A stretch of 64,000 nt of DNA, taken from the NCBI RefSeq assembly GCF_900095865.1, contig NZ_FMIZ01000007.1, forward strand, positions 1,548,530 to 1,612,529, read 5' to 3'. Every line of letters begins with the position of its first letter. Position 1 is the stretch's first letter. The notes under the pieces were generated by a model. That model was not told the origin of the DNA, ran no database searches, and saw only the letters and a program-made list of their open reading frames with translations. The stretch is from Massilioclostridium coli (GTDB lineage Bacteria; Bacillota; Clostridia; Oscillospirales; Ruminococcaceae). The position numbers and the translations under genes are program-made. Shown piece by piece: positions 54,001-62,889 of this stretch.

Positions 54001-54882
54001 GATACCAGAAAACCAGATGAATATGGAATGATGGGACCAGTTGTATTAACTCCATACCAGGTAACAGAAATTGAATTAGTGGACAAAGGGATTTTAAATT
54101 CTGTCATTGCTTATGCAGAAAATGCAAAAGCAAGTGGAGAATATGACAATGCTATTGAAAGCGTACAGAAATCCTTTGATAAAGCGTTGGAAGAAGCAAA
54201 AACAATAGCAGCAGATCATAATGCAAGCCAAGAAACAATTAACCAAGCATGGAAAACCCTGTTGAACGAAATTCACAAACTAGGCTTTGTAGCAGGGGAT
54301 AAAACAACATTGGCATCCTTAATCGAAGCAGCAAACGGAATCAACGCGGAACTTGACCGTTATGTAGAAACAGGCAAAGCGGAATTCACTGCAGCATTAG
54401 AAGCGGCACAGGCAGTATACCAAGATGGAGACGCTATGCAGGCAGAAGTAAATGAAGCAGCGGACAACCTGTTAAACGCAATGTTGAACTTGAGATACAA
54501 AGCAGATAAGTCCATCCTGGAAGAAGTCCTTGCAGAAGCAAGCAAAGTGGATGCAAACGCATACACAGAAGAAAGCTATGCAACACTTCAAGCAGCAGTA
54601 GAAAAAGCGAATGAAGTAATGGCGGATGAAAACGCAAGCCAAGAAGAAGTAAATACAGCAGTAGCAAATGTACAGGCTGCCATGGATGGCTTAGTAGCAG
54701 TAGAAGGTGGAACAACAGAAACACCATCTACAAAACCAACAGAAGAAGGAGTACAGACAGGACAGGAAACGACGACAACCAAAGCGAATGCAGCAAAAAC
54801 AGGAGACTTTGTCCCAATTGCAGGTATTGCAACAATAGCAATCGCTGGTATAACATTGATCCTTTCCAGAAAGAAAAAATAG
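51052..54882 (+). CDS. Surface-anchored GH106-like alpha-L-rhamnosidase 3
   Basis: The 1276-residue secreted protein starts at ATG behind GAGGGAAA. After the signal peptide (to about 26), KTRWWVPGSHMTKSEIEMEI near 55 opens the GH106-type barrel. The conserved acidic region is YSIEASAEYDMN near 433, with FAGGVNQIVFHGYSYNG near 480. A jelly-roll with YVNGTQVPV lies near 945, FIVAR modules at about 1013-1215 and a sorting signal with KTGD, helix and RKKK at the end. The catalytic part is distant from the two enzymes at 21977 and 27117, but its stalk is nearly identical to that of GH78 gene 2, pointing to cassette exchange. Confidence 0.87.
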   Translation: MKNMVKKGVAICLAALMVGSTTSVFAVDSSNSTTENSFLQEFKDPSGENRPKTRWWVPGSHMTKSEIEMEIKSMSEAGFSGAEVVPVSIGGAEGSSSIDWGTDQWNEMIKHMLQVAGKYNFTIDFTMTPAWPLALPTIKDLDDPNSGAQMEVDANHVDGITKNNPYNGKVPVATELDTGTPVLLAVTVAKYVDKENNILDYDSAQTLNMETQVVQNSDDPTDYTVNFTPEDDGEYVLFGWWQHPSGNKTYDNYQVDHFGKAGSQAIIDYWENNLLPYYGEDFKNTSALFIDSLEFRTHLDWTLGFLDDFKAYKNYDLTAYLPAIYDTDSRADYTGEPKPDFQFNKNSDALQNDYKDTLTQLYIENHLKPLSEFCEKHGVDLRYQTSYGKTLELAQTAIYVDIPETETLYGRDFFDFYRLQSGTVHMTDKKLYSIEASAEYDMNLGSWILHRGNGEEGAGNYQQTWDDQIWHVQRAFAGGVNQIVFHGYSYNGQYDGEGNENGYVAGTQWPGFEGMGAPNSFSNSWGDRLPSWKHAQNYIDYIARNQYILRQGESKVDLAIYNHSFYTLGESSTTDNFDRIRVYQDDELLTQNGYTYDFVSPSALSLENAVVSNGRLDASGPAYKAIILNQQETLTVDAANQLLNYAKQGFPIIIVGDAPSQDAFCENADIAGIVSEIMACDSVVQVSDTASVPQALEQLGVTPDVSYSQQDYVINVHRQTDSTDFYYLYNYGNADNYPTAKEIQPVTTEVTLQGSGIPYFLNTWTGEVTPVSQYTRNGNSVTIPVTIAGNDSIMVALTNEDWGQEHSTYVTKSNLDTEFDGQTILAKSYEAGTETVTLSNNKKVLVETEQVAAPMELSSWNLSVESWSKGDTPTDTKKTTIDVGTVDGLKPWTEISGLENVSGIGTYTTSFNLEQGWEEGTGAIISLGDVVDSYQIYVNGTQVPVSQIDTTIDIGKYLKFGENTITVEVASTLLNAVLVANPTDTRKPDEYGMMGPVVLTPYQVTEIELVDKGILNSVIAYAENAKASGEYDNAIESVQKSFDKALEEAKTIAADHNASQETINQAWKTLLNEIHKLGFVAGDKTTLASLIEAANGINAELDRYVETGKAEFTAALEAAQAVYQDGDAMQAEVNEAADNLLNAMLNLRYKADKSILEEVLAEASKVDANAYTEESYATLQAAVEKANEVMADENASQEEVNTAVANVQAAMDGLVAVEGGTTETPSTKPTEEGVQTGQETTTTKANAAKTGDFVPIAGIATIAIAGITLILSRKKK
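54232..54419 (+). repeat. 188-bp identical inverted repeat (FIVAR), copy 2
   Basis: Appears identical to the minus strand of 45083-45270, including synonymous positions, although the two genes encode unrelated catalytic families. Confidence 0.85.
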
Positions 54883-54900
54883 TTTTATCTTCTCTTTTTA

Positions 54901-54940
54901 AGTCATGACCACCCCTAAGAGGGGTGGTCATGACTTTTGT
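54901..54940 (+). terminator. Perfect CATGACC hairpin, terminator of GH106 gene 3
   Basis: A 16-bp perfect stem, AGTCATGACCACCCCT with its complement around an AAG loop, then TTTTGT. The arm and loop closely match the fifth hairpin of the array at 30720-30747, so this may be a dispersed palindrome serving as a terminator. Confidence 0.75.
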
Positions 54941-55463
54941 AAGCAATGGTCTTGCATTTATTGTGGTGATCTTTTTAGTAGTACAAGCCCAAATCTTCGA
55001 TGATTCATTTACTCATCGAAGATTTTTTATATCTATCTTTATATCCTGTTCATGCAAATCTATTTCAAAATACTTTACACTAGTAATGTTTGGATTCTTT
55101 TCTTTTATCTATTACTACAAGATATTTGATAGCATAAGCTCATTAACATAGGATGAATCAGATATCTATTGTTTCTATTTTACGTAACAAAAACAAAATT
55201 TTGTAAAGTATAAAAAAGAACTCTTACATTCAACAGTCATTTCTTTTTGAATTTCCATAATAGAAAAGATATCATTCTTTAAGCATCAATCCCTTTTGGA
55301 AATTATGATATTATCACTTCATGAATGACTTTACTCCTTTATATAATAGTGGATAAAAATTAATACCATGTTTTTTATTTCAATATCAATATGCAACTTT
55401 CATACTATCAAAAATGGACGCATATATTTCTATCGTCCTAACAAATAATAAGGGAGGTTCTTT
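54941..55463. other. Intergenic region before superoxide dismutase
   Basis: No gene supported. A second hairpin, AATCTTCGATGA with TCATCGAAGATTTTTTA (54991-55029), looks like another terminator. The remainder is AT-rich and includes the unrecognised promoter of the next gene. Confidence 0.5.
54991..55029 (+). terminator. Second terminator-like hairpin
   Basis: ATCTTCGATGA and TCATCGAAGAT form an 11-bp stem followed by a T-run. Confidence 0.75.
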
Positions 55464-56102
55464 ATGGAAAATAGTTATTATCCATTTTTTAATTTACCAT
55501 TATTATATGCCTATAATGCCCTTGAACCATTTATTGATGAAAAAACAATGTACTTACATCATGATAAGCATCTGCAAACTTATATTGATAACTTAAACGC
55601 TATTTTAAAAGACCAGCCAAAACTACAAAAGCTATCCTTAGAACAGCTGATTAAAATCGCAGGAAATTTACCGAAAAAACTACAAATATCTATACGAAAT
55701 AATGCGGGAGGAGTCTATAATCATCGTTTCTTCTTTCAAGGAATAGCACCTCCCATAGAAAAAGAGCCAGAAGGGAAACTAATTCAAAAAATCAACTGCC
55801 AATTCGGGAGTTTTCATAATTTTAAAGTAGAGTTTAAAAAATCTGCGCTATCTGTATTTGGTTCTGGTTATACCTGGCTCGTATCAAATAGGTGCAAATT
55901 AAAAATGATTACAACCTCTAATCAAAATTGTCCTCTTGAACAAGGACTTTTCCCTATTCTTACAATAGACGTATGGGAACATGCGTATTATCTAAAACAT
56001 TACAATGTCCGTAGCGGATATGTTGACGATTGGTTCAAAATTGTAGATTGGAATCAAGCAGAGCAAAATTTTCTTGGCATTTCGTTGCACAAGTCAATTT
56101 AA
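55464..56102 (+). CDS. Superoxide dismutase (Fe/Mn type)
   Basis: The 212-residue enzyme would dismutate superoxide in the cytoplasm. All metal ligands are present: His in MYLHHDKHLQTYIDNLN near 30, His in VYNHRFFFQG near 85, and Asp and His in LTIDVWEHAYYLKHYN near 175. GSGYTWLV replaces the usual GSGWAWLV, and the middle region is more diverged than in typical bacterial enzymes. GGGAGG precedes the ATG. Monocistronic with its own terminator. Metal preference cannot be decided by eye. Confidence 0.93.
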   Translation: MENSYYPFFNLPLLYAYNALEPFIDEKTMYLHHDKHLQTYIDNLNAILKDQPKLQKLSLEQLIKIAGNLPKKLQISIRNNAGGVYNHRFFFQGIAPPIEKEPEGKLIQKINCQFGSFHNFKVEFKKSALSVFGSGYTWLVSNRCKLKMITTSNQNCPLEQGLFPILTIDVWEHAYYLKHYNVRSGYVDDWFKIVDWNQAEQNFLGISLHKSI

Positions 56103-56207
56103 ATAACGATTCCCAATTAAAAATTACTGATTCTATATCTTGCATGGATTGTTTGTATCTTATTTATTTCAATTATTTTTATGTAACTAATATTTTCACC
56201 ATTTTTT

Positions 56208-56246
56208 AAGCTCAATTATGTTCATCATAATTGAGCTTTTTATTTT
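56208..56246 (+). terminator. Terminator of superoxide dismutase gene
   Basis: AAGCTCAATTATG and CATAATTGAGCTT pair perfectly around a five-base loop, with T-runs on both sides. Confidence 0.88.
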
Positions 56247-56399
56247 TATCTATTTAAATAAATTATAGCTAATTATTTAATTTTTTATTTATTTTTCTAA
56301 ATTTTAATATGATTTTAATACAATCCATGAGAAATAAATTTACTCTTTACATAAAATGATGTTACACTATACTAGTATGTGGAAAGGAGAGATAGCAGG

Positions 56400-57545
56400 A
56401 TGATTGAATTTAAAGGTGTTTATAAATCCTATAAAAACAAATCTGTTCTAGCAAATATCAACTTGACCATTAACGATGATGAATTCTTTGTATTAATTGG
56501 TGCCAGTGGATGTGGAAAAACCACCCTTTTAAAAATGATTAATAAATTAAATTCCATTGACCGCGGCGAACTGTTGATTGATGGAACGTCTGTGAAAAAA
56601 ATAAAAGAGTCGGACCTTCCAAAACAAATCGGATATGTTGTTCAGGAAGGTGGACTGTTTCCCCATATGACAGTAGGGGATAATATTGCGCTTACTATGA
56701 AATTAGCTGGGTTCTCCAAACAAGATATTCAGAACCGTGTGGATGAAATGTTAGAAATGGTAGCTCTGGAACCTGGAATCTACCGTGATTTATATCCATC
56801 ACAACTCTCAGGGGGACAACGACAAAGAGTGGGGGTTGCCCGTGCCTTTGCAACAGATCCTCCTGTCATACTGATGGATGAACCTTTTTCTGCCTTGGAT
56901 CCAGTAACAAGGAATGAATTACAAGATGAAGTATTCCATCTACAAAATCGCACCCATAAAACTGTTGTGTTTGTCACTCATGATATGGACGAGGCAATTA
57001 AACTAGCCACTAGGATTTGTATTATTCAAAACGGCCATATTGTGCAATGTGACCGCCCTGAAGAAATTTTAAAACATCCAGCGAATAGCTATGTGGAAGA
57101 ATTTATTGGTAAAAATAAGTTGTGGAGCAATCCTGAGTTTGTAAAAGCGGAAGACATTATGTTAAAGCGTCCAGTACAGGCTTCTGGGGAACGCACTGTA
57201 ATTCAGGCAATTCATATTATGGGACACTATAACGTGGATAGCCTTTTAGTTACAGAGGATGGCAAATTAAAAGGCGTTGTTTGGATGAATGATTTACGTA
57301 AAATTAAAAATGACAATGACAAAATCAGAAACTACGTCTCTGATGATTACATTTCTGTATTTAATGATACCTCTTTGAAAAAAATCATATCTACCATAGA
57401 TTATAATATTTCTGGAATTATACCAGTAATTGACCATGAATCCAATTTAAAAGGATTTTTAACCAAAGGTAGAATGCTTTCTATCCTAAGCCGTCAATTC
57501 ACTCCAGAAGGTTCTTCCGAAGAAAGGAGTGGTATCATTGACTGA
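56400..57545 (+). CDS. opuCA: Osmoprotectant ABC transporter ATP-binding protein (OpuCA-like)
   Basis: The start at 56400 (MIEFKGVYKSYK) follows AAAGGAGA; the frame also opens at a GTG at 56379. The 381-residue ATPase has Walker A GASGCGKTTLLKM near 36, signature LSGGQRQRVGVARAFA near 135, Walker B VILMDEPFSALDP and the switch His in VTHDMDE. Two CBS domains at about 245-365 are the ionic-strength/c-di-AMP-sensing module of OpuCA/OpuA relatives. It powers uptake of glycine betaine, carnitine or choline. The next gene overlaps its end by eight bases. Confidence 0.95.
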   Translation: MIEFKGVYKSYKNKSVLANINLTINDDEFFVLIGASGCGKTTLLKMINKLNSIDRGELLIDGTSVKKIKESDLPKQIGYVVQEGGLFPHMTVGDNIALTMKLAGFSKQDIQNRVDEMLEMVALEPGIYRDLYPSQLSGGQRQRVGVARAFATDPPVILMDEPFSALDPVTRNELQDEVFHLQNRTHKTVVFVTHDMDEAIKLATRICIIQNGHIVQCDRPEEILKHPANSYVEEFIGKNKLWSNPEFVKAEDIMLKRPVQASGERTVIQAIHIMGHYNVDSLLVTEDGKLKGVVWMNDLRKIKNDNDKIRNYVSDDYISVFNDTSLKKIISTIDYNISGIIPVIDHESNLKGFLTKGRMLSILSRQFTPEGSSEERSGIID

Positions 57546-59124
57546 GTTTTTCCAGTTATTTATGGAGAAAAAAGGGGAACTACTACAGCTGTTCCTAGAA
57601 CATATGAATATGACTGCATTGGCGGTATTCATTTCTTTGGCAATTGGTGTTCCAATTGGTGTACTTATTACCAGGAATAAAACGATTTCTAAAATTGTAA
57701 TTGGAATTGCAAATATTATGCAATCGATTCCTTCCATTGCGTTATTGGCTTTTTCTGTACCATTTTTAGGAATTGGCACCAAGCCAGCGATTTTTATGGT
57801 CATTATTTATGCCCTGCTGCCAATTATTAAAAATACTTACACTGGTATTATCAGTATTGATCCCAAAACAATAGAGGTCGCAAAAGGTTTGGGGTTAACA
57901 AAATGGAAACGGTTGTTCCGAATTGAACTGCCAATTGCTGCACCATTTATTATGTCCGGTATCCGTATTTCTGCAGTTGCCGCAGTTGGTACCATGACCA
58001 TTGCCGCTTTTGCAGGTGCTGGTGGATTAGGCTGGTTTATCAATTTGGGTTTAAATTCGCAAAATATTGGATTGGTATTATTAGGAGCAATTCCAGCTTC
58101 ACTATTGGCTTTAGGAATTGATTTTCTGTTAGGGCGTTTGGAACACGCTGTTACACCAGAAGGTCTCATGCCAGCGGATCAGATACAGAATATTCCAAAG
58201 AAAAAACGCCGTTTGGAAAGAATTATTATTTTTTGCTTATGTGGTTTACTTGTGCTGATTCCTGCAATTACTACCCTATCTGAAACAATTGCTAGCCAAA
58301 ATGAAAAAAAGATTACAGTTGCATCTAGTAATTTCACAGAAACTATTATTTTAGGGTACATGTACAGCGAACTAATTGAAGAAAATACAGACATTGAGGT
58401 GGAACAACGGTTTAATCTGAATGGTGGAATTGTTTGCTTCAATGCAATTAAAAGTGGAGATGCTGATATGTATGTGGAATATACTGGTTCCATCCTACCA
58501 AACTACCTCCATCAAAAAATAGAAACAACCGATCCTCAAGAAGTATATGACCAAGCTTCTAAAGCAATGAAAGATAATTATAATCTTCAGTTATCACAAC
58601 CATTGGGCTTTAATAATACCTATGTTATGGCAATGAAACCAGATGTTGCAGAAAAATACAATGTCCATACTTTATCCGAATTGATGAAAGTTTCGGATCA
58701 ATTACGGTTGGGTTGTACGGTGAATTTTGCTCAACGAGAAGACTGTTTACCGTTGATGGAAAAAACATTTGGAACTAGCTTCCAATCGGTGAATGGCTTG
58801 GAAGGAGCAATTCGATACAACGCCTTAGCTTCCAACGAAGTTGATGTCATTGATGCTTTTTCTACAGATGCATTAATTGAAAAACAGGGGTTAACCTTAA
58901 TTGAGGATGATATCCATTTCTTCCCTCCATACTATGCAGCAAATGTAGTCCGTCAGGAAACATTAGATAAATTCCCTGAATTAGAACCTGTGCTAGCAAA
59001 AATGGAAGGATTATTTGATGAACAAACTATGCGTTCTTTAAACTCAAAAGTTGATATTGATGGAATGGACGCAAAAGATGTCGCTCATGAATTTTTAGTG
59101 GAAAAAGGATTGATATCAGCTTAA
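57538..59124 (+). CDS. Osmoprotectant transporter permease fused to substrate-binding protein
   Basis: A TTG start at 57538, eight bases after AGGAG and inside the end of opuCA, gives 528 residues (GTG at 57529 is the alternative). Residues 1-210 form an ABC permease with about six helices and a coupling loop (EVAKGLGLTKWKRLFRIELP near 115). A further transmembrane segment near 230 leads to an OpuAC/QAT-type binding domain (ITVASSNFTETIILGYMYSELIEE), with GGIVCFNAIKSGDADMYVEYTG following. The fusion replaces the separate OpuCB/OpuCC/OpuCD set, so two genes suffice for a transporter. The ligand is a quaternary amine by family inference. Confidence 0.94.
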   Translation: MTEFFQLFMEKKGELLQLFLEHMNMTALAVFISLAIGVPIGVLITRNKTISKIVIGIANIMQSIPSIALLAFSVPFLGIGTKPAIFMVIIYALLPIIKNTYTGIISIDPKTIEVAKGLGLTKWKRLFRIELPIAAPFIMSGIRISAVAAVGTMTIAAFAGAGGLGWFINLGLNSQNIGLVLLGAIPASLLALGIDFLLGRLEHAVTPEGLMPADQIQNIPKKKRRLERIIIFCLCGLLVLIPAITTLSETIASQNEKKITVASSNFTETIILGYMYSELIEENTDIEVEQRFNLNGGIVCFNAIKSGDADMYVEYTGSILPNYLHQKIETTDPQEVYDQASKAMKDNYNLQLSQPLGFNNTYVMAMKPDVAEKYNVHTLSELMKVSDQLRLGCTVNFAQREDCLPLMEKTFGTSFQSVNGLEGAIRYNALASNEVDVIDAFSTDALIEKQGLTLIEDDIHFFPPYYAANVVRQETLDKFPELEPVLAKMEGLFDEQTMRSLNSKVDIDGMDAKDVAHEFLVEKGLISA

Positions 59125-59204
59125 TCTGTTTTCTGGCTTTATAATTTACTGATTCCAATAAGTGTTAGGATAAATTAAAACCAGTTTTTTATTTAGTTCA
59201 TCAA

Positions 59205-59238
59205 AAAACACCGGTATTTTATACCGGTGTTTTTCTTA
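59205..59238 (-). terminator. Terminator shared by GH106 gene 4 and opuC operon
   Basis: AAAAACACCGGTAT and ATACCGGTGTTTTT form a strong hairpin with A and T runs on both sides between the converging genes. Confidence 0.88.
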
Positions 59239-59246
59239 TGGCAAGA

Positions 59247-62200
59247 TTATTTTTTCCGTTTTAAAAATACAATTCCAGCTCCCGCTACTAATAGTGCAGC
59301 AGCCCCTACAATTGGAAATACATCTCCTGTTTGTGGACTATTCTGTCCATCAGTACTTGAAGTAGAATCTGTTGAAGATTCTGGTTGAGAGGATTCCCCT
59401 GGCTGAGATGGTATTGGTTCTTCCTGTGAATTTTCATACACGGTTTCCATTACATAAGGAGTTAATGTCACATCTGTTAAACCAAAATCACAAGTTTTAT
59501 TAATAAAACTGAGTTTACTAAACAGAGAATCTGGGTCTGCTTCGTACAAAATACGATTGGACATTGTGGTTGTTAACTCAATTTGTATGGAGTTTTCTCC
59601 TGGTTGCAGATATTTACCAATATCCACTTGGTCACTGGATTGATTAATATGATGAATCTGATTGCCATTTACATAAATATTAGTAATCATATCATTGTTA
59701 TGGGAGAAGTTCAAATAATATCCAGACGAATGGTTATCCCAGTTATCTGGAAGATTTATAGTAGTAGTGTAGGTGCCAATACCACTGACATTTCCCATTT
59801 CATCAACTTCCAATTTAGCCAGCTGTTCCGCTGTAGCTGGAATATCCTTCCACAGCCCTAAACCAACCGAGCCAAAATCCACTGTGGTCTTTTTGGAAGC
59901 AGTCAAATCCGTTTGGTTGGCTTCCACATCTGGCCCCCAACTTTCAATGGATAAATTCCAATCAGTCAAATTCATTTGTTCTGGAATCTCATCCACTGTT
60001 ATGGTCTTATAGGTATCATCTGAAAATGCAGTATGATATTTTCCTGGCTGTGTTGCTCGAATTTCCATTCCGTTTTCTGTATAATTTACGGTAGTATCCG
60101 CATCGGTTGCCCATACAGAATTTGTTTCTCCAAACTCTTGCTGGTCATTGGAAATTGCGATAAAATCTGCTTCTCCAGCATCTAAAGTCACTGTCATAGA
60201 AACTTTATCATTCTGTTTTTGATAGCAGGCAATTGGTTCTATTTCCCCTGTCCAAGCATCCAACTGATATGGAACTCCTATACCATTAAAAGTAACATCA
60301 AAGGTAACAGGTTTTCCGTTATCATTATACAAGTAATAGTAGTTACTGCCGTCCGTATCCTGATGGAGGTTTACCCTTACATCTTTTTGGGAATAACTAG
60401 CGTTTGGAGAAAGCTGTTGTTCTTTTAATATACCAAACAAAGAATCCATATCCTGTACGAAATACACATTATCCAACTGCTGCATTTTGGATACAGTTTC
60501 TTGCAATTCACTGCTGGATCCGTTTATAGAACCTGTCTGGTTAGTATCAGAACCTTTTACTTTTTCCGGTAAGCTTCCCGCAAAAATAACAGGAAGCCCC
60601 TGTTGCGCCATCTGATAAAGTTTTTGTACTGTTTCCAATTGTAATGTATCCAGATTATCTACGATAAACGCTTTCGCCTCGGAACCATCTGCATTTAATA
60701 CTCCATTGGTTACAGAACATTCTTCCATATTCAGAACACCCTCTGTATACACTTCATAAGTATACCCCTGATCCAACAAAGCTGTATAAGAAGATAAATC
60801 GTTTTCTCTTCCATCATTGGCTCCGGATAAGGATTGATGAGTCTCATCAAAAGCTGGTGTTAAAATCGCTAGATCAGCCTTTGAAATTCCAGATTGTAAA
60901 ATTGCCTCTGTCCGTGCGATATAGTCAGAGAAAATATCAATATTCTGCCAGGAAATCTGACGAGTTCCCCAACAGTCCCCAGTGGAAACGAAAGTGGTCC
61001 ATCCTGGCCATACATCGGCAGAATCTTTTCCGGGAACATTCCTATTTTCTGTATTTGGATAAGAATATCCATGGATAATGATCCTGTTTACACCAGCAGC
61101 AAATTCCGCATTGAGGGTAGCAACATCCTGTTTCCAGGTTAAGGTATATGGTGCACCATTTCCCAATGTTTCATCTGAAATTAAATTTTTTCCTGCTGTA
61201 TGTACTCCTGTAGCAACAGTACGGAAACGGTCAAAGGATTTTCCAAACTCAATCGTTTCCCCTTCCGCTACGTCTACTGTGGCTGCTGCAAGCCCATGGT
61301 CCATAGAACCGTAATGGGCATAACTCTGGGTTTTTAACCCATATCCAAATGTTTTTGCCCAATCCTGTAGAGATTTTAAGTGCACATTATTATAAAGGTA
61401 ATCCTCTACCAAACCACGGTCTTGGATAAAGTCCTGCTCATTTCCTTCATTAGATGTGATTCCATTTAACTCACTAAATAAGTAAGGTAAATATTTTGTC
61501 ACATCATACCCTAATACTTCCTGGAACGAATTTAACATATCTTTATTCCAAAACATAGTAGCATTATTTGCTTCCAATGAATCCTCAAAGATATTGCCTC
61601 CGCGTTGCTGCATCAAAGAGATCAGTTCTTCATTTAAAATATTGTTGTTCCAAAAATCAATTAAAGTAGATACCCCGGTTTGGCTGTAACTATCCAATAC
61701 CGTCCCACAGGTTGCAAATGATTTTCCGATTACTCCCATCTCTCCAAACGGACCAGATGGTGAAACAGTATCCCCTGTACCACGGCGGTAAAAACTAAAT
61801 ACAACCCAATCCCCTGCCTGGATATCATCACCAGTAGAAGGAGTATAACCATTTAATTCTGGAACAGAAGATAAATCGGTTTGATAATAATACTGCTGAT
61901 CTTGCAATTTTTGTTTATCACCCCAGCCAGATACGTCCAAAGTAACACCGGCATTATGATATAACTGTTGGCAATATTCATCATCCGGGTTTGGAATTCC
62001 TGCAGGTGTTTGTTTTTCTGCTTGGGTAGTAAGATTGCTAACATCCTGCATGGTACTATTGTCTAATACTAATCCTTTTTCTGTTACCTCACTTACCTTT
62101 GCAATCGTAGCCGCTACAAAATGGTCTGCGAAAATAAAGGACTCCCCAGATTCTGTTGCCAGTTTGGTTTGAGGCAACGATAAATCGTTGATTCCTGTTG

Positions 62201-62681
62201 TAGTAATTTTTTGATAAGTCATCTGCAATTCCTGGGAAGCAGCATCATCGTTTGGATCAATCGTATCCAAAGCTGCTGGCCATTGGGTACATACCGTTAA
62301 ATCCACATTAAATTCTCCTGGAACTGCGTTAGCTGCTTTGTACACCTTAATCAAAGCTTGTTGCCATGCTGGTGTCCCCCAACCATTGGTTGCAAGGTCA
62401 CCTTCTACCCTACTATAAGGCACATGTGCAATTTCCACTCCGCTAAATCCAGCTTCCTGAATTGCTTTGAAATGCGCTTCCAATACTGATTGATCCACCG
62501 AAGCATCTGGTAACCAAAACCGGAACATTCCTTGGGCTTGGTTATCCGGATTACGGAACTTATCCACCATGCTAATTGATGAATCCTGTTCTGCAGCTGT
62601 TGCTGGCAGGCTTGCCGCTACTGTAGGTATCGCAACAGCCGCTGCAATCACACAGGCTAACATTCGTTTCAACTGTTTCAT
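59247..62681 (-). CDS. Surface-anchored GH106-like alpha-L-rhamnosidase 4
   Basis: The 1144-residue secreted enzyme starts at ATG behind GGAGG. Signal peptide to about 30; FRFWLPDASVDQSVLEAHF near 52 begins the GH106-type barrel; LISDETLGNGAPYTLTWKQD near 497 is the conserved acidic region and FAAGVNRIIIHGYSYPN near 525 the following strand. A C-terminal jelly-roll has NIYVNGNQIHHI near 1015. No FIVAR modules; a Ser/Thr/Pro linker leads to SPQTGD, a helix and KRKK. It is the most diverged of the four GH106-like proteins, so rhamnosidase activity is a family inference. A divergent AraC gene lies 208 bp upstream. Confidence 0.84.
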   Translation of the reverse strand: MKQLKRMLACVIAAAVAIPTVAASLPATAAEQDSSISMVDKFRNPDNQAQGMFRFWLPDASVDQSVLEAHFKAIQEAGFSGVEIAHVPYSRVEGDLATNGWGTPAWQQALIKVYKAANAVPGEFNVDLTVCTQWPAALDTIDPNDDAASQELQMTYQKITTTGINDLSLPQTKLATESGESFIFADHFVAATIAKVSEVTEKGLVLDNSTMQDVSNLTTQAEKQTPAGIPNPDDEYCQQLYHNAGVTLDVSGWGDKQKLQDQQYYYQTDLSSVPELNGYTPSTGDDIQAGDWVVFSFYRRGTGDTVSPSGPFGEMGVIGKSFATCGTVLDSYSQTGVSTLIDFWNNNILNEELISLMQQRGGNIFEDSLEANNATMFWNKDMLNSFQEVLGYDVTKYLPYLFSELNGITSNEGNEQDFIQDRGLVEDYLYNNVHLKSLQDWAKTFGYGLKTQSYAHYGSMDHGLAAATVDVAEGETIEFGKSFDRFRTVATGVHTAGKNLISDETLGNGAPYTLTWKQDVATLNAEFAAGVNRIIIHGYSYPNTENRNVPGKDSADVWPGWTTFVSTGDCWGTRQISWQNIDIFSDYIARTEAILQSGISKADLAILTPAFDETHQSLSGANDGRENDLSSYTALLDQGYTYEVYTEGVLNMEECSVTNGVLNADGSEAKAFIVDNLDTLQLETVQKLYQMAQQGLPVIFAGSLPEKVKGSDTNQTGSINGSSSELQETVSKMQQLDNVYFVQDMDSLFGILKEQQLSPNASYSQKDVRVNLHQDTDGSNYYYLYNDNGKPVTFDVTFNGIGVPYQLDAWTGEIEPIACYQKQNDKVSMTVTLDAGEADFIAISNDQQEFGETNSVWATDADTTVNYTENGMEIRATQPGKYHTAFSDDTYKTITVDEIPEQMNLTDWNLSIESWGPDVEANQTDLTASKKTTVDFGSVGLGLWKDIPATAEQLAKLEVDEMGNVSGIGTYTTTINLPDNWDNHSSGYYLNFSHNNDMITNIYVNGNQIHHINQSSDQVDIGKYLQPGENSIQIELTTTMSNRILYEADPDSLFSKLSFINKTCDFGLTDVTLTPYVMETVYENSQEEPIPSQPGESSQPESSTDSTSSTDGQNSPQTGDVFPIVGAAALLVAGAGIVFLKRKK

Positions 62682-62722
62682 ACTCTTCCTCCAATTTTAA
62701 AATCGTTTTATTGTTGATTCAT

Positions 62723-62809
62723 AAAAATGAACTTGATTTTTATTATATTTATTTTTAACAACAAAACAATTGGAGGGAATTGTGCAAAAACTATGACAAA
62801 AATGAACTT
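62723..62809. promoter_or_regulatory. 12-bp direct repeat in the GH106/AraC intergenic region
   Basis: AAAAATGAACTT occurs at 62723-62734 and 62798-62809, same strand, 75 bp apart (about seven helical turns). One copy lies near the minus-strand TATAAT (62742-62747) of the enzyme gene, the other nearer the regulator. This fits an AraC-type site capable of looping. Confidence 0.5.
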
Positions 62810-62889
62810 AAAATACAGTATGACGGTTTTTTATTTCTTTTTCTGTGAAAATATGCTATATTTATAGTATCAAGAAAGGAAGATATACC

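Noticed and set aside
54924-55151. 75-residue hydrophobic ORF after GH106 gene 3
   Set aside because: It begins inside a terminator hairpin and runs through a second one, so it is unlikely to be translated.
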